The notes below the pieces were generated by a model. It had not been told where the DNA came from. It did not search any database and saw nothing but the letters and a program-made list of their open reading frames with translations. The position numbers and the translations under genes are program-made. 41,331 nucleotides of DNA from NCBI RefSeq assembly GCF_029892155.1, contig NZ_JARZAG010000045.1:1-41331 (forward strand), written 5' to 3'. The DNA is from Kitasatospora sp. GAS204B. Its GTDB lineage: Bacteria > Actinomycetota > Actinomycetes > Streptomycetales > Streptomycetaceae. This document shows, one piece after another, positions 26,601 through 34,080 of the stretch; position 1 is the stretch's first letter; each line of letters begins with the position of its first letter.

Positions 26601-27413
26601 GCGGATCGCCAGGCCCCACGGGGTCTCGGTGGACGACCGCACGGTGTGCGTGGGGGAAGCGGTCGTTGCGGCCGGGCTGGGTGTGGCCATCGCGGCTGTC
26701 GGGACCGTGCCGGGCGTGGTGGCGGGGGTTGCCGGTTGGCCGTCGGCGGGCAGGTGCAGGGTCCAGCCGGGCTGTAGGTCCAGGACGTCCGCGGTCAGCA
26801 CGGTGCCGTCGGTCTGGCGGATGCCGATGTTGAGCTGGGCGATGTCGTGCCAGCGGGTGCCGGATCCGAGGTAGTGCTGTGCGAGGTCCCATAGAGTGTC
26901 GCCGCGTACGACCTGGTGGACCGGGCCGGTCCAGGCTTGCTGGCCGGCGGCCGCCGAGGTTGGGACAGCGGTCGCGGCGGCGCCTGCCTGGATGGCGGCG
27001 GGTGCGGTGGCTGTGGCGGCGCTGGCGGTGGGGGCGTCGGCGAACGCGCCGGTGGTCGGCAGGAGCAGGACGACGCCGGCCACCAGGGTGGCGGCCATCC
27101 GTTGGGCGGGGCCCAGGACGCGGATGCGCGGGGCCTGGCGGTGGCGCAGTAGCGCGCCGACCTCGACCACCACGGACAGGGTAAAGGACAGCCAGGCCGC
27201 CCAGCCGATCACGGTGATGGTGCCGAGGAACAGCACGCCGCTGTCGGGCGAGGTGAGCGCGGTGGTGATGTCGTGCCAGGACGGGACGTGTGCGGGCAGG
27301 ATGCCGACCCGCGCGAGCGCGAGCGGTACTCCGGCGGTGAGGGCGGCCAGGGCCATCAGGGCGGTCAGGCCGCGGAGGGTGGTGCCGAGGCGGGAGGTGG
27401 TGCGGTGGGGCAT
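23643..27413 (-). CDS. Membrane protein: LysM repeats outside, SARP/BTAD transcription module inside
   Basis: A 1256-residue protein with ATG 27413, seven bases after GGAGG and 4 bases from the stop of the TadG-like gene. Three hydrophobic helices (about 13-35, 60-86, 106-124) precede three LysM domains: 166-222 (VVRGDTLWDLAQHYLG), 256-306 (TVRSSTETPWGLAIRYLGDG) and 354-409 (TVHQGDSLSSIAAADYGDGD). A Pro/Ala/Thr-rich spacer follows, then a fourth helix at 514-532. The middle region (about 540-880) has no recognised domain; an acidic linker follows. Residues about 1010-1105 resemble the winged-helix part of AfsR/SARP regulators, and 1106-1256 are a BTAD helical-repeat domain. With helix parity, LysM faces outside and BTAD inside. 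Role inferred: a wall-sensing regulator or scaffold linked to the pilus. Confidence 0.82.
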   Translation of the reverse strand: MPHRTTSRLGTTLRGLTALMALAALTAGVPLALARVGILPAHVPSWHDITTALTSPDSGVLFLGTITVIGWAAWLSFTLSVVVEVGALLRHRQAPRIRVLGPAQRMAATLVAGVVLLLPTTGAFADAPTASAATATAPAAIQAGAAATAVPTSAAAGQQAWTGPVHQVVRGDTLWDLAQHYLGSGTRWHDIAQLNIGIRQTDGTVLTADVLDLQPGWTLHLPADGQPATPATTPGTVPTAAMATPSPAATTASPTHTVRSSTETPWGLAIRYLGDGQRWADIAALNPNLRLAADTALPQGTVITLPADASPDSPTATAGANAPKASSTTTAQPAADRTDAPTQGAGPGAGTRQVTVHQGDSLSSIAAADYGDGDKWPVIFDANRGEALPDGGRFTNPDLVYPGQQLYLPAAQNPTGGAPSAPAPVAQAPAAALPTTAPAGDGSHADNGQQHGGQETAAPSTAPTPAPADTPSAAPATPSTSPATPDNTPIPTPAAAEAVVRSHAAPTHSLAPAEVWLGAAAMAAALLGAVALRRRLQQRRVRPGRHIPLPAANVAATEQSLRATQRPGAFDLLDHSLRTLALHLTQIGRELPALEAVIVTDTRVELHLADSENPTPVRPFTAGARQGVWVCAASAALAGEDELADTGTPYPALVSLGWTAQGHLVLVDLEHIGLLRLGGDPVFARHVLQALAVELATTPLPGFLEITTLDSTAPGLEAAVPERVERTYLTRTADILTAHTAAQRRALAATGTDSLRAARLADEAGDSWTPHIVLAAHLPEGPDADRLTQAVLQQPHPAAAIITTTPGPVPDGGWTLACAGPDQTVVLPGSGLTVHLQGLADEHYTDALDILILAASNADAPAPAWITQAAQAAQDDPNDVPLPAAPARNEDDEDEAADEHEDGDGDGLPAEYAELEQEALADGPNAPGAAPAAPNPVAQEPLDEQPTHGAGGPQPATGPSLADILAETDTSSSNPHPVAVAVARPAVPAPAPAPATRLPQPSAAPDGPSVLVLGPIAIEGAAGRIDSNRIRPATELITYLALNPGVDHLAVDSALRPGQVVTKEVRNALISKARAWLGKAQDGTAHLPHIQNTPDNRYRLAPTVTCDWDHFLRFSRTGHADPGEDGTLALRRALALVRGRPFAATDPGRYAWAEPAIQGMVSEITHTAHELSTRCLETGDITGALWAARRGLLAAEENEILHRCLFRAHHAAGDLDALQASAAALTRINHELGDYDCEAETAALLQELLPRRVSVR

Positions 27414-27416
27414 GGG

Positions 27417-27851
27417 TCAGCCTCCCTGGAGGATCAGCTTGGCGCTCGCGTGGCCGGTGACGGTTCCGCCGCCGACGGGCAGGAACTGCGGGGTGTAGGT
27501 CTGGGTGGTGTCGACGATGATGCTGCCGTCGCTGCCGAAGGACACGCTGCCGTTGACGCCGGCTTGGGCGAGGTAGGCGGTGGCGGCGTGCTGGGCGGCG
27601 TTTCGGTCGATGGTGATGCCGTCGCCGGAGATCGCCGCTCCCGCGTTGACGGTGTCCGCCCCGGCGCGGGCGGCTTCCTGGGCGGTGGCCTGGGCGTGGT
27701 TGAGGGCGCTGAGCTTGCCGGCGCCGTCGGCGACCAGGGCCAAGACGGCCAGGATCGCGATGAAGGCGGTGGCGACGAACAGCGAGATGCTCCCGCGGTC
27801 GCGTTCACCACCGGCCAGGCGGGCCCGCAGGCGGGCGATGACACCGGTCAT
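27417..27851 (-). CDS. TadE/TadG-like pseudopilin (Rv3654c-like)
   Basis: A 144-residue protein from ATG 27851, overlapping the previous stop as ATGA. The N-terminus ERDRGSISLFVATAFIAILA has the short charged leader and hydrophobic helix of TadE/TadG family proteins, here with Phe where pilins carry Glu5. The rest has GADTVNAG and ends GHASAKLILQGG. The family forms minor pilins or membrane-anchored assembly factors outside the cytoplasmic membrane. Position between TadE-like genes and the LysM protein supports the pilus role. Confidence 0.82.
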   Translation of the reverse strand: MTGVIARLRARLAGGERDRGSISLFVATAFIAILAVLALVADGAGKLSALNHAQATAQEAARAGADTVNAGAAISGDGITIDRNAAQHAATAYLAQAGVNGSVSFGSDGSIIVDTTQTYTPQFLPVGGGTVTGHASAKLILQGG

Positions 27852-28294
27852 GGGGACGTCACCCGGCCTCGGTAAGGGTCGATCGGGCTGGTGAAGGTAC
27901 CAGTCACGGTGGTGCTGCCGGGCACGCCAGGGATGGTCAGGTCGGACAGATCGACGGTGCAACTGACAGTGACTTTGACGCTGGCCGGGGTGCCGATCGC
28001 GGCGGCGAAGCCGCCGGTGGGCACGTCGACGGACAGCGAGACGCATTTCAGTCCCTGGTCCTGCAGGGTCTGCTGCGCGACCCGGCTGCCCTCGTTGCGG
28101 GCAGTGATGCCGTCGCGTTCCAGGGAGGCGGCGCGGGCGGCCTCACGGGCGGCGTCATCGACCACATTGCCCGCCAGGTGGCTGCGGCCAGCCGCGACAA
28201 TGAGCAGAATGGCCAGCAGCAGTACGGGCGCCAGGATCGCCGCCTCCAGGCTCAGGCTTCCCCGGTCCCGGTGACGCCGCATCAGGGGCCGCAT
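27848..28294 (-). CDS. TadE-like pseudopilin
   Basis: A 148-residue protein from ATG 28294 (TGATG overlap with the previous stop). The leader MRPLMRRHRDRG is followed by SLSLEAAILAPVLLLAILLI, which has the Glu5 of type IV pilin-like proteins, and by the usual VVDDAAREAARAASLERDG region of TadE. Two Cys (in LKCVSLSV and VSCTVDL) may form a disulphide. As a TadE-like minor pilin it would be cut by a prepilin peptidase not encoded in this window. Confidence 0.85.
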   Translation of the reverse strand: MRPLMRRHRDRGSLSLEAAILAPVLLLAILLIVAAGRSHLAGNVVDDAAREAARAASLERDGITARNEGSRVAQQTLQDQGLKCVSLSVDVPTGGFAAAIGTPASVKVTVSCTVDLSDLTIPGVPGSTTVTGTFTSPIDPYRGRVTSP

Positions 28295-28860
28295 CACGGC
28301 ACCGCCGTCACACGCTCGCGGGCGGCGCTGGCGTGCTGGTCGATCGACAGGCTCAGCCCCGGGATGAAGGTGTCGACCCGGCCGGTGACCTCGATACTCA
28401 CAATTGCCCCGTCGGATCCGGTGACGGCGCGTCCGCTGATGCTGCTTCCCGCCCGGTCGAGGAAGTCGCCAGCGACGCTCAGCCCCTGGTCGAGGGTGCC
28501 GCCCTGGACACGTGCGGTCTCCACACCGCGCTGGGCCGCGGACAGGGCGACGTTGCGGGCGTGGTACCACAGGCCCGCCATGATGGCCGTGAAGATCGCC
28601 GCGATGATGAAGGGAAAGACGATGGCGAGTTCAAGTGACAGGGCGCCGCGGTCGCGGCCGGCGCGGGCGAAGCGGGTACGCGCCCAGGAGAGAGGGCGCA
28701 GCGGTCGGGGCAACGCGTCCTCCCGGAAGCGAGTCGGTGGTGCGGTCTTGGGCGGTGTGTCGTCCTGCCGGGCCCGGCGGCGCGGCGCGGGCCCTGGCAA
28801 GGGGGTCGAGCGCGGCGGCGGGTGGGCCCGACCCAGGCGGCCCGCGTCGGTGCGGGCCAT
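28294..28860 (-). CDS. TadE-like pseudopilin with long basic leader
   Basis: A 188-residue protein. The pilin-like segment RGALSLELAIVFPFIIAAIF starts only at about residue 71, after a Pro/Arg-rich leader of 70 residues; most relatives have 10-20 residues, so the true start may be later. The rest has ARNVALSAAQRGVETARVQG, the TadE pattern, and SGRAVTGSDGAIVSIEV. The stop overlaps the next start as TGATG. It is 6 bp downstream of the Flp-like pilin gene. Confidence 0.82.
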   Translation of the reverse strand: MARTDAGRLGRAHPPPRSTPLPGPAPRRRARQDDTPPKTAPPTRFREDALPRPLRPLSWARTRFARAGRDRGALSLELAIVFPFIIAAIFTAIMAGLWYHARNVALSAAQRGVETARVQGGTLDQGLSVAGDFLDRAGSSISGRAVTGSDGAIVSIEVTGRVDTFIPGLSLSIDQHASAARERVTAVP

Positions 28861-28866
28861 CCGGGC

Positions 28867-29064
28867 CTACTTGATGGCGTTCTCCTTCTCGGTCAACTTG
28901 GCGGCCAGGAAGATGGAGAGGCCGATGCCGCCGGCGACCAGGACAGCGACGAGGATGGCCATCTCGATGGACAGGGCGCCGCGCTCCTTCTCCTCACGCA
29001 GTTCGGCGAAGCGGGCGCGCAGCAGGGTGATCAGGTACTGCAGGGTCGGATCGTTGGAGATCAT
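28867..29064 (-). CDS. Flp-like major pilin subunit
   Basis: A 65-residue protein from ATG 29064 (MISNDPTLQYLITLLRARFA). The segment ERGALSIEMAILVAVLVAGG is the prepilin motif: Gly before the cut, Ser/Ala after, Glu5, and a hydrophobic helix, then IGLSIFLAAKLTEKENAIK. The short length and single helix match Flp/TadE-class major pilins of actinomycetes. Located 47 bp after tadC and followed by the TadE-like genes. Assembly would need TadA/B/C and a prepilin peptidase encoded elsewhere. Confidence 0.85.
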   Translation of the reverse strand: MISNDPTLQYLITLLRARFAELREEKERGALSIEMAILVAVLVAGGIGLSIFLAAKLTEKENAIK

Positions 29065-29111
29065 GGTGGTGCGAGCCTTCCGTGGGGATCTTTGGGGATG
29101 GTGATGGCCGG

Positions 29112-30011
29112 TCAGGCGGCCATGATCTTCGTGATGGCCGGGTAGGCCATGTAGATGGACATGATGATCACCAGGGCTGTCACCGGGACGATCATCTTTT
29201 CGGAGACGGCGTTGGCTTCGGCCTGGGCGTCGGTCATCAGGACGCCGCGCAGGCTGCGAGCCTGGGCCCGCAGCGTGGAGTAGACGGCCGCGCCCTCCTC
29301 GCCGGCGAGCGCCATGATGTCGGCCGGCGCCCCAAGCTCCGGCACCCCGAGTTCCTCGGAGAGCTGCTTGAGGCCCTCCCACGGCGGGATGCCGGCCAGC
29401 TCGGCGCGGGTGAGCGCGTCGCGCAGCCGGGCGAACACCCAGCCCTCGCCCAACTCGGTGGGCCGGCGCAGTGCTTCGGAGGGTCCGGCGTCGGCGGCGC
29501 GCTCCAGGCAGACCATCTCCAGGTAGCTGGCGATGGCGTAGCGGAATTCGCGGCGGGCGGTCGCGGCGTCCTCGCGTGCCTGGATGTTGGGGATGAGGGA
29601 GAACAGGACGGCCAGACCGATCGCGGCCAGCGCCGGCGGGGTGAACGGCACGGAGATGCCGGCCAGCGCGACCATGGCGATGGTGACGGAGGGCATGAGC
29701 AGCCCGACCAGCGCGAAGGACAGCCGTTTGCCGACGTGCTGGGCGGGAGTTCTCCCGAGCAGGTCCAGTTCCTGACTGGGCAGGCGCAACGCGCTCTCGC
29801 CGACCAGGGCCAGCACCCGGGCGCCCGCGCGGTCCCAGGCCGAGGTCTGGACCGCGACGGCGCGCGGTTCCAAGTTCTCCAACCGCCCGGCGTCGGATCG
29901 GCGCAGCAGGTCGCCCAGGTCGGCGCGCGGGCGCATCAGCCCGGCGGCCGCGACGGTCGCGCCCAGGCCCAACGCGGCACCAGACAACAGGGCGGGTGCG
30001 GAGACGATCAC
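29112..30011 (-). CDS. tadC: TadC-like pilus inner-membrane protein (GspF domain)
   Basis: A 299-residue membrane protein starting at GTG 30011, overlapping the TadB stop as GTGA; the longer open frame upstream is inside tadB. N-terminal helix (ALLSGAALGLGATVAAAGLM), then two helices near the middle (LVGLLMPSVTIAMVALAGIS; PPALAAIGLAVLFSLI), and a T2SSF/GspF-like cytoplasmic domain with EFRYAIASYLEMVCLERAAD and GAPADIMALAGEEGAAVYST. The C-terminal helix is IVPVTALVIIMSIYMAYPAI. TadC partners TadB and the TadA ATPase in the pilus motor base. Confidence 0.88.
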   Translation of the reverse strand: MIVSAPALLSGAALGLGATVAAAGLMRPRADLGDLLRRSDAGRLENLEPRAVAVQTSAWDRAGARVLALVGESALRLPSQELDLLGRTPAQHVGKRLSFALVGLLMPSVTIAMVALAGISVPFTPPALAAIGLAVLFSLIPNIQAREDAATARREFRYAIASYLEMVCLERAADAGPSEALRRPTELGEGWVFARLRDALTRAELAGIPPWEGLKQLSEELGVPELGAPADIMALAGEEGAAVYSTLRAQARSLRGVLMTDAQAEANAVSEKMIVPVTALVIIMSIYMAYPAITKIMAA

Positions 30012-30925
30012 GAAGGCTCCCCAAGGTCGCGGTCGGCGGGCGGCAGGAAACGGGGGGCGGGCTTGGTGAGCGCCATGCGGCGCATCCACACCAGGACGGC
30101 CACGAACGCGGCGGCCAGGATCAGCAGGACCAACTGCCCGGTGATCGAGTTGTAGGGCTGGACGTACGCGCCGGAGAGCATCGACAGGGCGAACGCGCCC
30201 ATGCAGAACAGGCTGACCCAGCGGAAGTTGGTGCGGGGTTTCTCCCGGTCCGCCTCGACCTTGCGGCGCATCAGCACCTCCTCGGCCAGTTGCCCGGCCA
30301 GCTCCCGCAGTGCCGCGCTCAGCCCGGCTCCGCGATCGGCCGCATGCATGATCATCAGAGCGGCGACGCTGTCCACGCTGGCGTCGTTCAGCTCGTCGGC
30401 GAACGCCTGGTAGGCCAGCCTCGCCTGCCAGCCGGACGCCAGACGCGACGTCAGGCGCGCCACATACGGTGCGATCGTCTTGGGCGCGCTGCGCACGCTG
30501 GACGCCACCGCCTGCTCCAGGCTGATCCCGGCGGTGTGGATGTCAGCTAGGCGCCGCACCCACTCCTCCAGCGCCTCCAGGCGCAGGATCTGCTGTTTGC
30601 TGCCGCGCCCCGGCTGCAGGATCCACGGCATGCCCACGATGGCGGCCGCCGTCAGCAGGCCGCCCAGCGGCCAGGAGGTGACTAGCCACACCAGCAGGCC
30701 CGCGCCGCCGGCACCGGACACCAGCAGACGCCGATCCGCCCACATGCTCAGCGGCCCGGCGCCCTCCTGGCCGTCGGCGGCGCGCAGCCAGCGCTCGATG
30801 GGGCCCTTGGGTCGGGCGACGGGCGCGGCGGTGGTGCCGACCAGGCCGACAACAGCGATCAGGGCGCCGATCACGGCCAAGGCGCCGGCGACGGCGGCGA
30901 CCAAGGCCTCGGGGGTGAGGGTCAC
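30008..30925 (-). CDS. tadB: TadB-like pilus inner-membrane protein (GspF domain)
   Basis: A 305-residue membrane protein starting at GTG 30925 in a GTGA overlap with the tadA stop. Features: N-terminal helix (ALVAAVAGALAVIGALIAVV), helices at GGAGLLVWLVTSWPLGGLLT, then the GspF domain with RLEALEEWVRRLADIHTAGI, SLEQAVASSV, ADELNDASVDSVAALMIMHA, and C-terminal helices FRWVSLFCMGAFALSMLSG and LVLLILAAAFVAVLVWM. With TadC it forms the membrane platform driven by TadA. Confidence 0.9.
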   Translation of the reverse strand: MTLTPEALVAAVAGALAVIGALIAVVGLVGTTAAPVARPKGPIERWLRAADGQEGAGPLSMWADRRLLVSGAGGAGLLVWLVTSWPLGGLLTAAAIVGMPWILQPGRGSKQQILRLEALEEWVRRLADIHTAGISLEQAVASSVRSAPKTIAPYVARLTSRLASGWQARLAYQAFADELNDASVDSVAALMIMHAADRGAGLSAALRELAGQLAEEVLMRRKVEADREKPRTNFRWVSLFCMGAFALSMLSGAYVQPYNSITGQLVLLILAAAFVAVLVWMRRMALTKPAPRFLPPADRDLGEPS

Positions 30926-32499
30926 AGCCGGCTCACCGCCCGCAGCGGGCGCTCCCACGCGCCCCAGGGCTGCTGGAGCAGGCGCCGGTCGAAACCGACC
31001 CGCTCCAGGTCCGGCAGACACTGCGGGGCCATGAGCGGAACCGCGCGCACCTCGCGCCGCCCTGCCTCCTCGCGGGGGCCGAAGATGTGCTGGCGCGAGG
31101 GCCGTCCGCCCTCACCGACGCCGGTGATCTCCACCACCTGGGAGACGAACCGGTGCCGGCTGCCGCCGATCGCGGTCTCGTCGACCAGGCTCAGGTAGAC
31201 GATGAGGTCGACCGCGTTCGCGACCAGCCGATACGCCAGGGAGTCGGTCATCTGGGTGCCCTCGGCCTGCATGGCGAGCAGGACCAGACGCTCGACGGCC
31301 ATCTCGGCGGTCTTGGCGTGCAGCGTGCACATCGACCCGCCCTCGCCCTCGCCCATGGCGTGGAGCATCGGCAGGACCTCCTTGCCGCGAACCTCGCCTA
31401 CGATCACCCGGCGCGCGCTCATGCGCAGCGACTGGACGAACAGCTCGTCCAGGGTGATCTCACCAGAGGGGCGGCCGTCCGGTCCGCGTTCGCCGTTGCC
31501 CTCGCGTGCCTCCATCGCCACCACCGTGGGCCCGTCGGGGTCGGTGTGCAGCCACAGCTCGTACTCGCCCTCCAGCGTCACCACCCGCTCCGAGGAGGGG
31601 ATCTCGCGGCCCAGCGCACGCATGAGCGAGGTCTTCCCGACGCCCTGCGAGCCGGCGACGACGATGTTCTTGCCGGCCAACACCGCCGCCCGCAGGAACG
31701 CCGCCAGGGTGGCGTCGATCGTCCCCCACGCCTGCAGGTCCGCAAGTCCCTGAGAGCGGGTGCGGTGACGACGGATCACGATCTCTGGCACCGGCGTCAC
31801 ATACGCGGTCGCCGCCAGCCGCGACCCGTCCGCCAACCTGGTGTTGAGCAGCGGGCTGGCCGGGGTGAGCGAGCGTTCCCCCTGGCCCTGGGTGCGCACG
31901 AGCTGGTTGATGAGCTCGATCAGCTCACCATCCGACTCCGCGATCCGCCCCACCCTCCGGGCCGGCCGGTCGCGGTAGTCGACCGTCACCGAGTCGTGGC
32001 CGGAGATGATGATGTTCTCCGTCTCGCTGTCGTCCAGGTAGGGCTGCAGCCGCCCGGCCTGGAACAGCTCGGCGAACACCGCGCTGCGCACCGCCCGCTC
32101 GTCCGCAGCGCTCAGCGGAGCGGCGGTGGCGGCGTAGGCGGTCGCCCACTCGGCGACCACCCGGTTCACCAGGCTCTGGCCCAGCTGTCGGCGGTCCGCC
32201 AGACTCATGCCCGGGGTGTCCGCCGAGGCCTGCGCCAGCTGCTCGGCCACCCGCTGCCGCAGCTCGATCACGTGGGCGTACGGCACCGCCAGACCGCCCA
32301 CGTTCGCGTTCGGTTCCGCCTGTACTGACCAGGGGCGGACCGGGCCGGGCACGAGCGGCGCCACCGCAGGCGCCGCCGGGGCTGCCAGTGGTGCGACGGC
32401 CCAGCCAGGGCCGGACTGTCCCTGCAGGAGCGCGTCCTTGAACCGCTCGGCGCGCGACGCGCCTGCCCCGGCCGGTGGCGGTGACATGACGTCAGACAT
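30922..32499 (-). CDS. tadA: TadA/CpaF pilus assembly ATPase
   Basis: A 525-residue secretion ATPase that powers Tad pilus assembly from the cytoplasmic side. The start ATG 32499 overlaps the TadZ-like stop by 8 bp; a second in-frame ATG is at 32487. After a Pro/Ala-rich leader (1-70), the N-terminal domain holds LIELINQLV and the GERSLTPASPLLNTRLADGS motif. Walker A is GSQGVGKT at 283-290, the Walker B region RVIVGEVRG at 364-372 and the His box GGSMCTLHAKT at 387-397, all intact. Length and motifs fit the TadA family in Streptomyces. Followed by tadB and tadC with overlaps. Confidence 0.95.
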   Translation of the reverse strand: MSDVMSPPPAGAGASRAERFKDALLQGQSGPGWAVAPLAAPAAPAVAPLVPGPVRPWSVQAEPNANVGGLAVPYAHVIELRQRVAEQLAQASADTPGMSLADRRQLGQSLVNRVVAEWATAYAATAAPLSAADERAVRSAVFAELFQAGRLQPYLDDSETENIIISGHDSVTVDYRDRPARRVGRIAESDGELIELINQLVRTQGQGERSLTPASPLLNTRLADGSRLAATAYVTPVPEIVIRRHRTRSQGLADLQAWGTIDATLAAFLRAAVLAGKNIVVAGSQGVGKTSLMRALGREIPSSERVVTLEGEYELWLHTDPDGPTVVAMEAREGNGERGPDGRPSGEITLDELFVQSLRMSARRVIVGEVRGKEVLPMLHAMGEGEGGSMCTLHAKTAEMAVERLVLLAMQAEGTQMTDSLAYRLVANAVDLIVYLSLVDETAIGGSRHRFVSQVVEITGVGEGGRPSRQHIFGPREEAGRREVRAVPLMAPQCLPDLERVGFDRRLLQQPWGAWERPLRAVSRL

Positions 32500-33319
32500 G
32501 GGATACCCCCGCCGGAGACCAGGAGGCACGGGGCGCCAGCTGGAGCCGGCGCCGCGTTGCCGCGAGTGTGATCTGCTCGTGCGCGCTGCGCCCGGCCCGC
32601 ATCAGCGGCGCCAGCGAGAGCTTGCCGCGCAACCTGCCACCGTCGGTCAGGATCTGGGCGGTCGCGGGGTCGTGCGGAAGCGCGGCGATGACCGGCACGC
32701 CGAGGTGGGCGCCAATCTCGGCGGGCCGGTAGGGGCCGTCCTCGATCACCAGCAGGCCCAGCGCGCCGGAGCCAGTGCCGTGGCCGTCCAGGTCCTCGCG
32801 CAGCGTCTTGACGACCGGCGCGGCCGAGGCCACCGACGGAGCGCTGCCCCGCACCACCAGCAGCAACACATCAGCGCGGCGCACCAGAGCGGCGGGGGAG
32901 TGCAGCTCGTTCAGGCGGGTCGCGGATTCCACCACCACGCGCCCGGCGTCGATGACGATGTCGAAGCCGTCCTGCTCCATCACCCGCAGCAGCGTGTGCA
33001 GGGCTTCCCAGGTGCCGGCCAGCGACGCGGCCTGGGCGGGATCGGTGATGCCAGGCAGCAGCAGGCGCCCGCCGGCCTGGTCGAGCGGCACCAGGTGCTG
33101 CTCGAAGACCTCGGCGAGCGTGCCCGAGCGGTGGGCCGCCGCAAGGCGGTGCAGGCCGATCGCCGCAGTGGCGGCGCCCTGCAGGTAGCCGTTGCGGATC
33201 ATGCCGCCGGACGGGTCACACTCGGCCAGCAGCGTGCGCGTGGGAGCCGACAGGGCCAGCGCGAGGGCCGAAGCCGTCACCCCGACACCCTTCGCCGACA
33301 CGAGAGCAACGACGGCCAT
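32492..33319 (-). CDS. tadZ: TadZ/CpaE-like MinD-family protein
   Basis: A 275-residue protein from ATG 33319, overlapping the CpaB-like stop by one base (TGATG). The fold follows MinD/ParA: VALVSAKGVGVTASALALAL, LLAECDPSGGM (the Asp of Walker A'), FDIVIDAGRVV (Walker B) and VRGSAPSVASAAPV. The deviant P-loop KGGxGKTT reads KGVGVTAS, so the invariant P-loop Lys is replaced and ATP hydrolysis may be lost, while the signature Lys is kept. Related TadZ proteins mark the pole for Tad assembly. Alternative: a non-hydrolysing ATP-binding scaffold. Confidence 0.85.
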   Translation of the reverse strand: MAVVALVSAKGVGVTASALALALSAPTRTLLAECDPSGGMIRNGYLQGAATAAIGLHRLAAAHRSGTLAEVFEQHLVPLDQAGGRLLLPGITDPAQAASLAGTWEALHTLLRVMEQDGFDIVIDAGRVVVESATRLNELHSPAALVRRADVLLLVVRGSAPSVASAAPVVKTLREDLDGHGTGSGALGLLVIEDGPYRPAEIGAHLGVPVIAALPHDPATAQILTDGGRLRGKLSLAPLMRAGRSAHEQITLAATRRRLQLAPRASWSPAGVSHV

Positions 33320-34011
33320 CAGCGCTGCGCCGCCTTCAGCACGATCGCTACCCGGCCCGTCGCCGCCCAGGACGCCAGCGCGGGACTGTCCACCGGGGAC
33401 ACCGCGAGGTCGACCACCCGCGCCCCGTTCGCGTCCGGGGCCGCGACCTGCACGATCATCGCGCTGATCGTCGACGGCTGGCTCGCCGTCGCGCCGGACG
33501 CGTCCTGCTGGCCGGGCGTCTGGACCACCATCACCGCCTGCCCCGGCTGCAGCGTTTCCGCTGGCAGCTGGCCGGGCCTGGCCAGCACGCCCACCGTGTC
33601 CTTGCCTGCCGTCAGCGGCTGCCCGGCGCTAACCGAACGGTCCGTCACCATGCTGCCGGCCGGCAGGTCCATCGCCGCCGTCTTGCCCAGGACATCGTGC
33701 GCACGGGACACCGGCACTGGGTGCAGCGCCGGATCCGCGATCATCGACGCACGCACCAGGTCATCCGACGTGATCACCTGCCCGGCCGGGATGTCATGCG
33801 CCACCGCGATCACATCAGTGCGGTGCCCGGCCGCAGTCACGAAATACGCCGAGCTGAGCCCGCCGACTGCGGCCAGCGCCACCCCGATCGCGACCAACGC
33901 GGGCCGCCGGCTGCGCCTGGGGGCGCTGTCGGTGATGGGCAGCGCCGTGCTCTGCTGGCGACCGGGATCGTCGGCTCGGGCAGCGCGCCGCTTCTGGGTG
34001 ATCAGTGCCAT
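33319..34011 (-). CDS. cpaB: CpaB-like SAF-domain protein
   Basis: A 230-residue protein from ATG 34011. A cytoplasmic leader with RRSRRPALVAIGVALAAVGG gives one transmembrane helix (about 36-56). The SAF domain follows (VIAVAHDIPAGQVITSDDLV, RASMI, DVLGKTAAMDLPAGSMVTDR), then a second domain (PGQAVMVVQTPGQ to the end). CpaB/RcpC proteins support pilus stability or export at the outer face. It is 69 bp downstream of the preceding gene, leaving room for a separate ribosome site. Confidence 0.86.
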   Translation of the reverse strand: MALITQKRRAARADDPGRQQSTALPITDSAPRRSRRPALVAIGVALAAVGGLSSAYFVTAAGHRTDVIAVAHDIPAGQVITSDDLVRASMIADPALHPVPVSRAHDVLGKTAAMDLPAGSMVTDRSVSAGQPLTAGKDTVGVLARPGQLPAETLQPGQAVMVVQTPGQQDASGATASQPSTISAMIVQVAAPDANGARVVDLAVSPVDSPALASWAATGRVAIVLKAAQR

Positions 34012-34080
34012 CGACGTTCTTCCTTCAACAGCAGGTGCGAGAGGGCTGGCGGGGCGGACACGGCGTCGAGGTGCGCCGCG

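Noticed and set aside
25285..26892. 535-residue Arg/Pro-rich minus-strand open frame
   Set aside because: It is a shadow frame of the LysM-BTAD gene on the same strand; composition is low-complexity and it has no ribosome site.
31087..32328. 413-residue plus-strand open frame
   Set aside because: Antisense to tadA including its Walker motifs; no independent signal.
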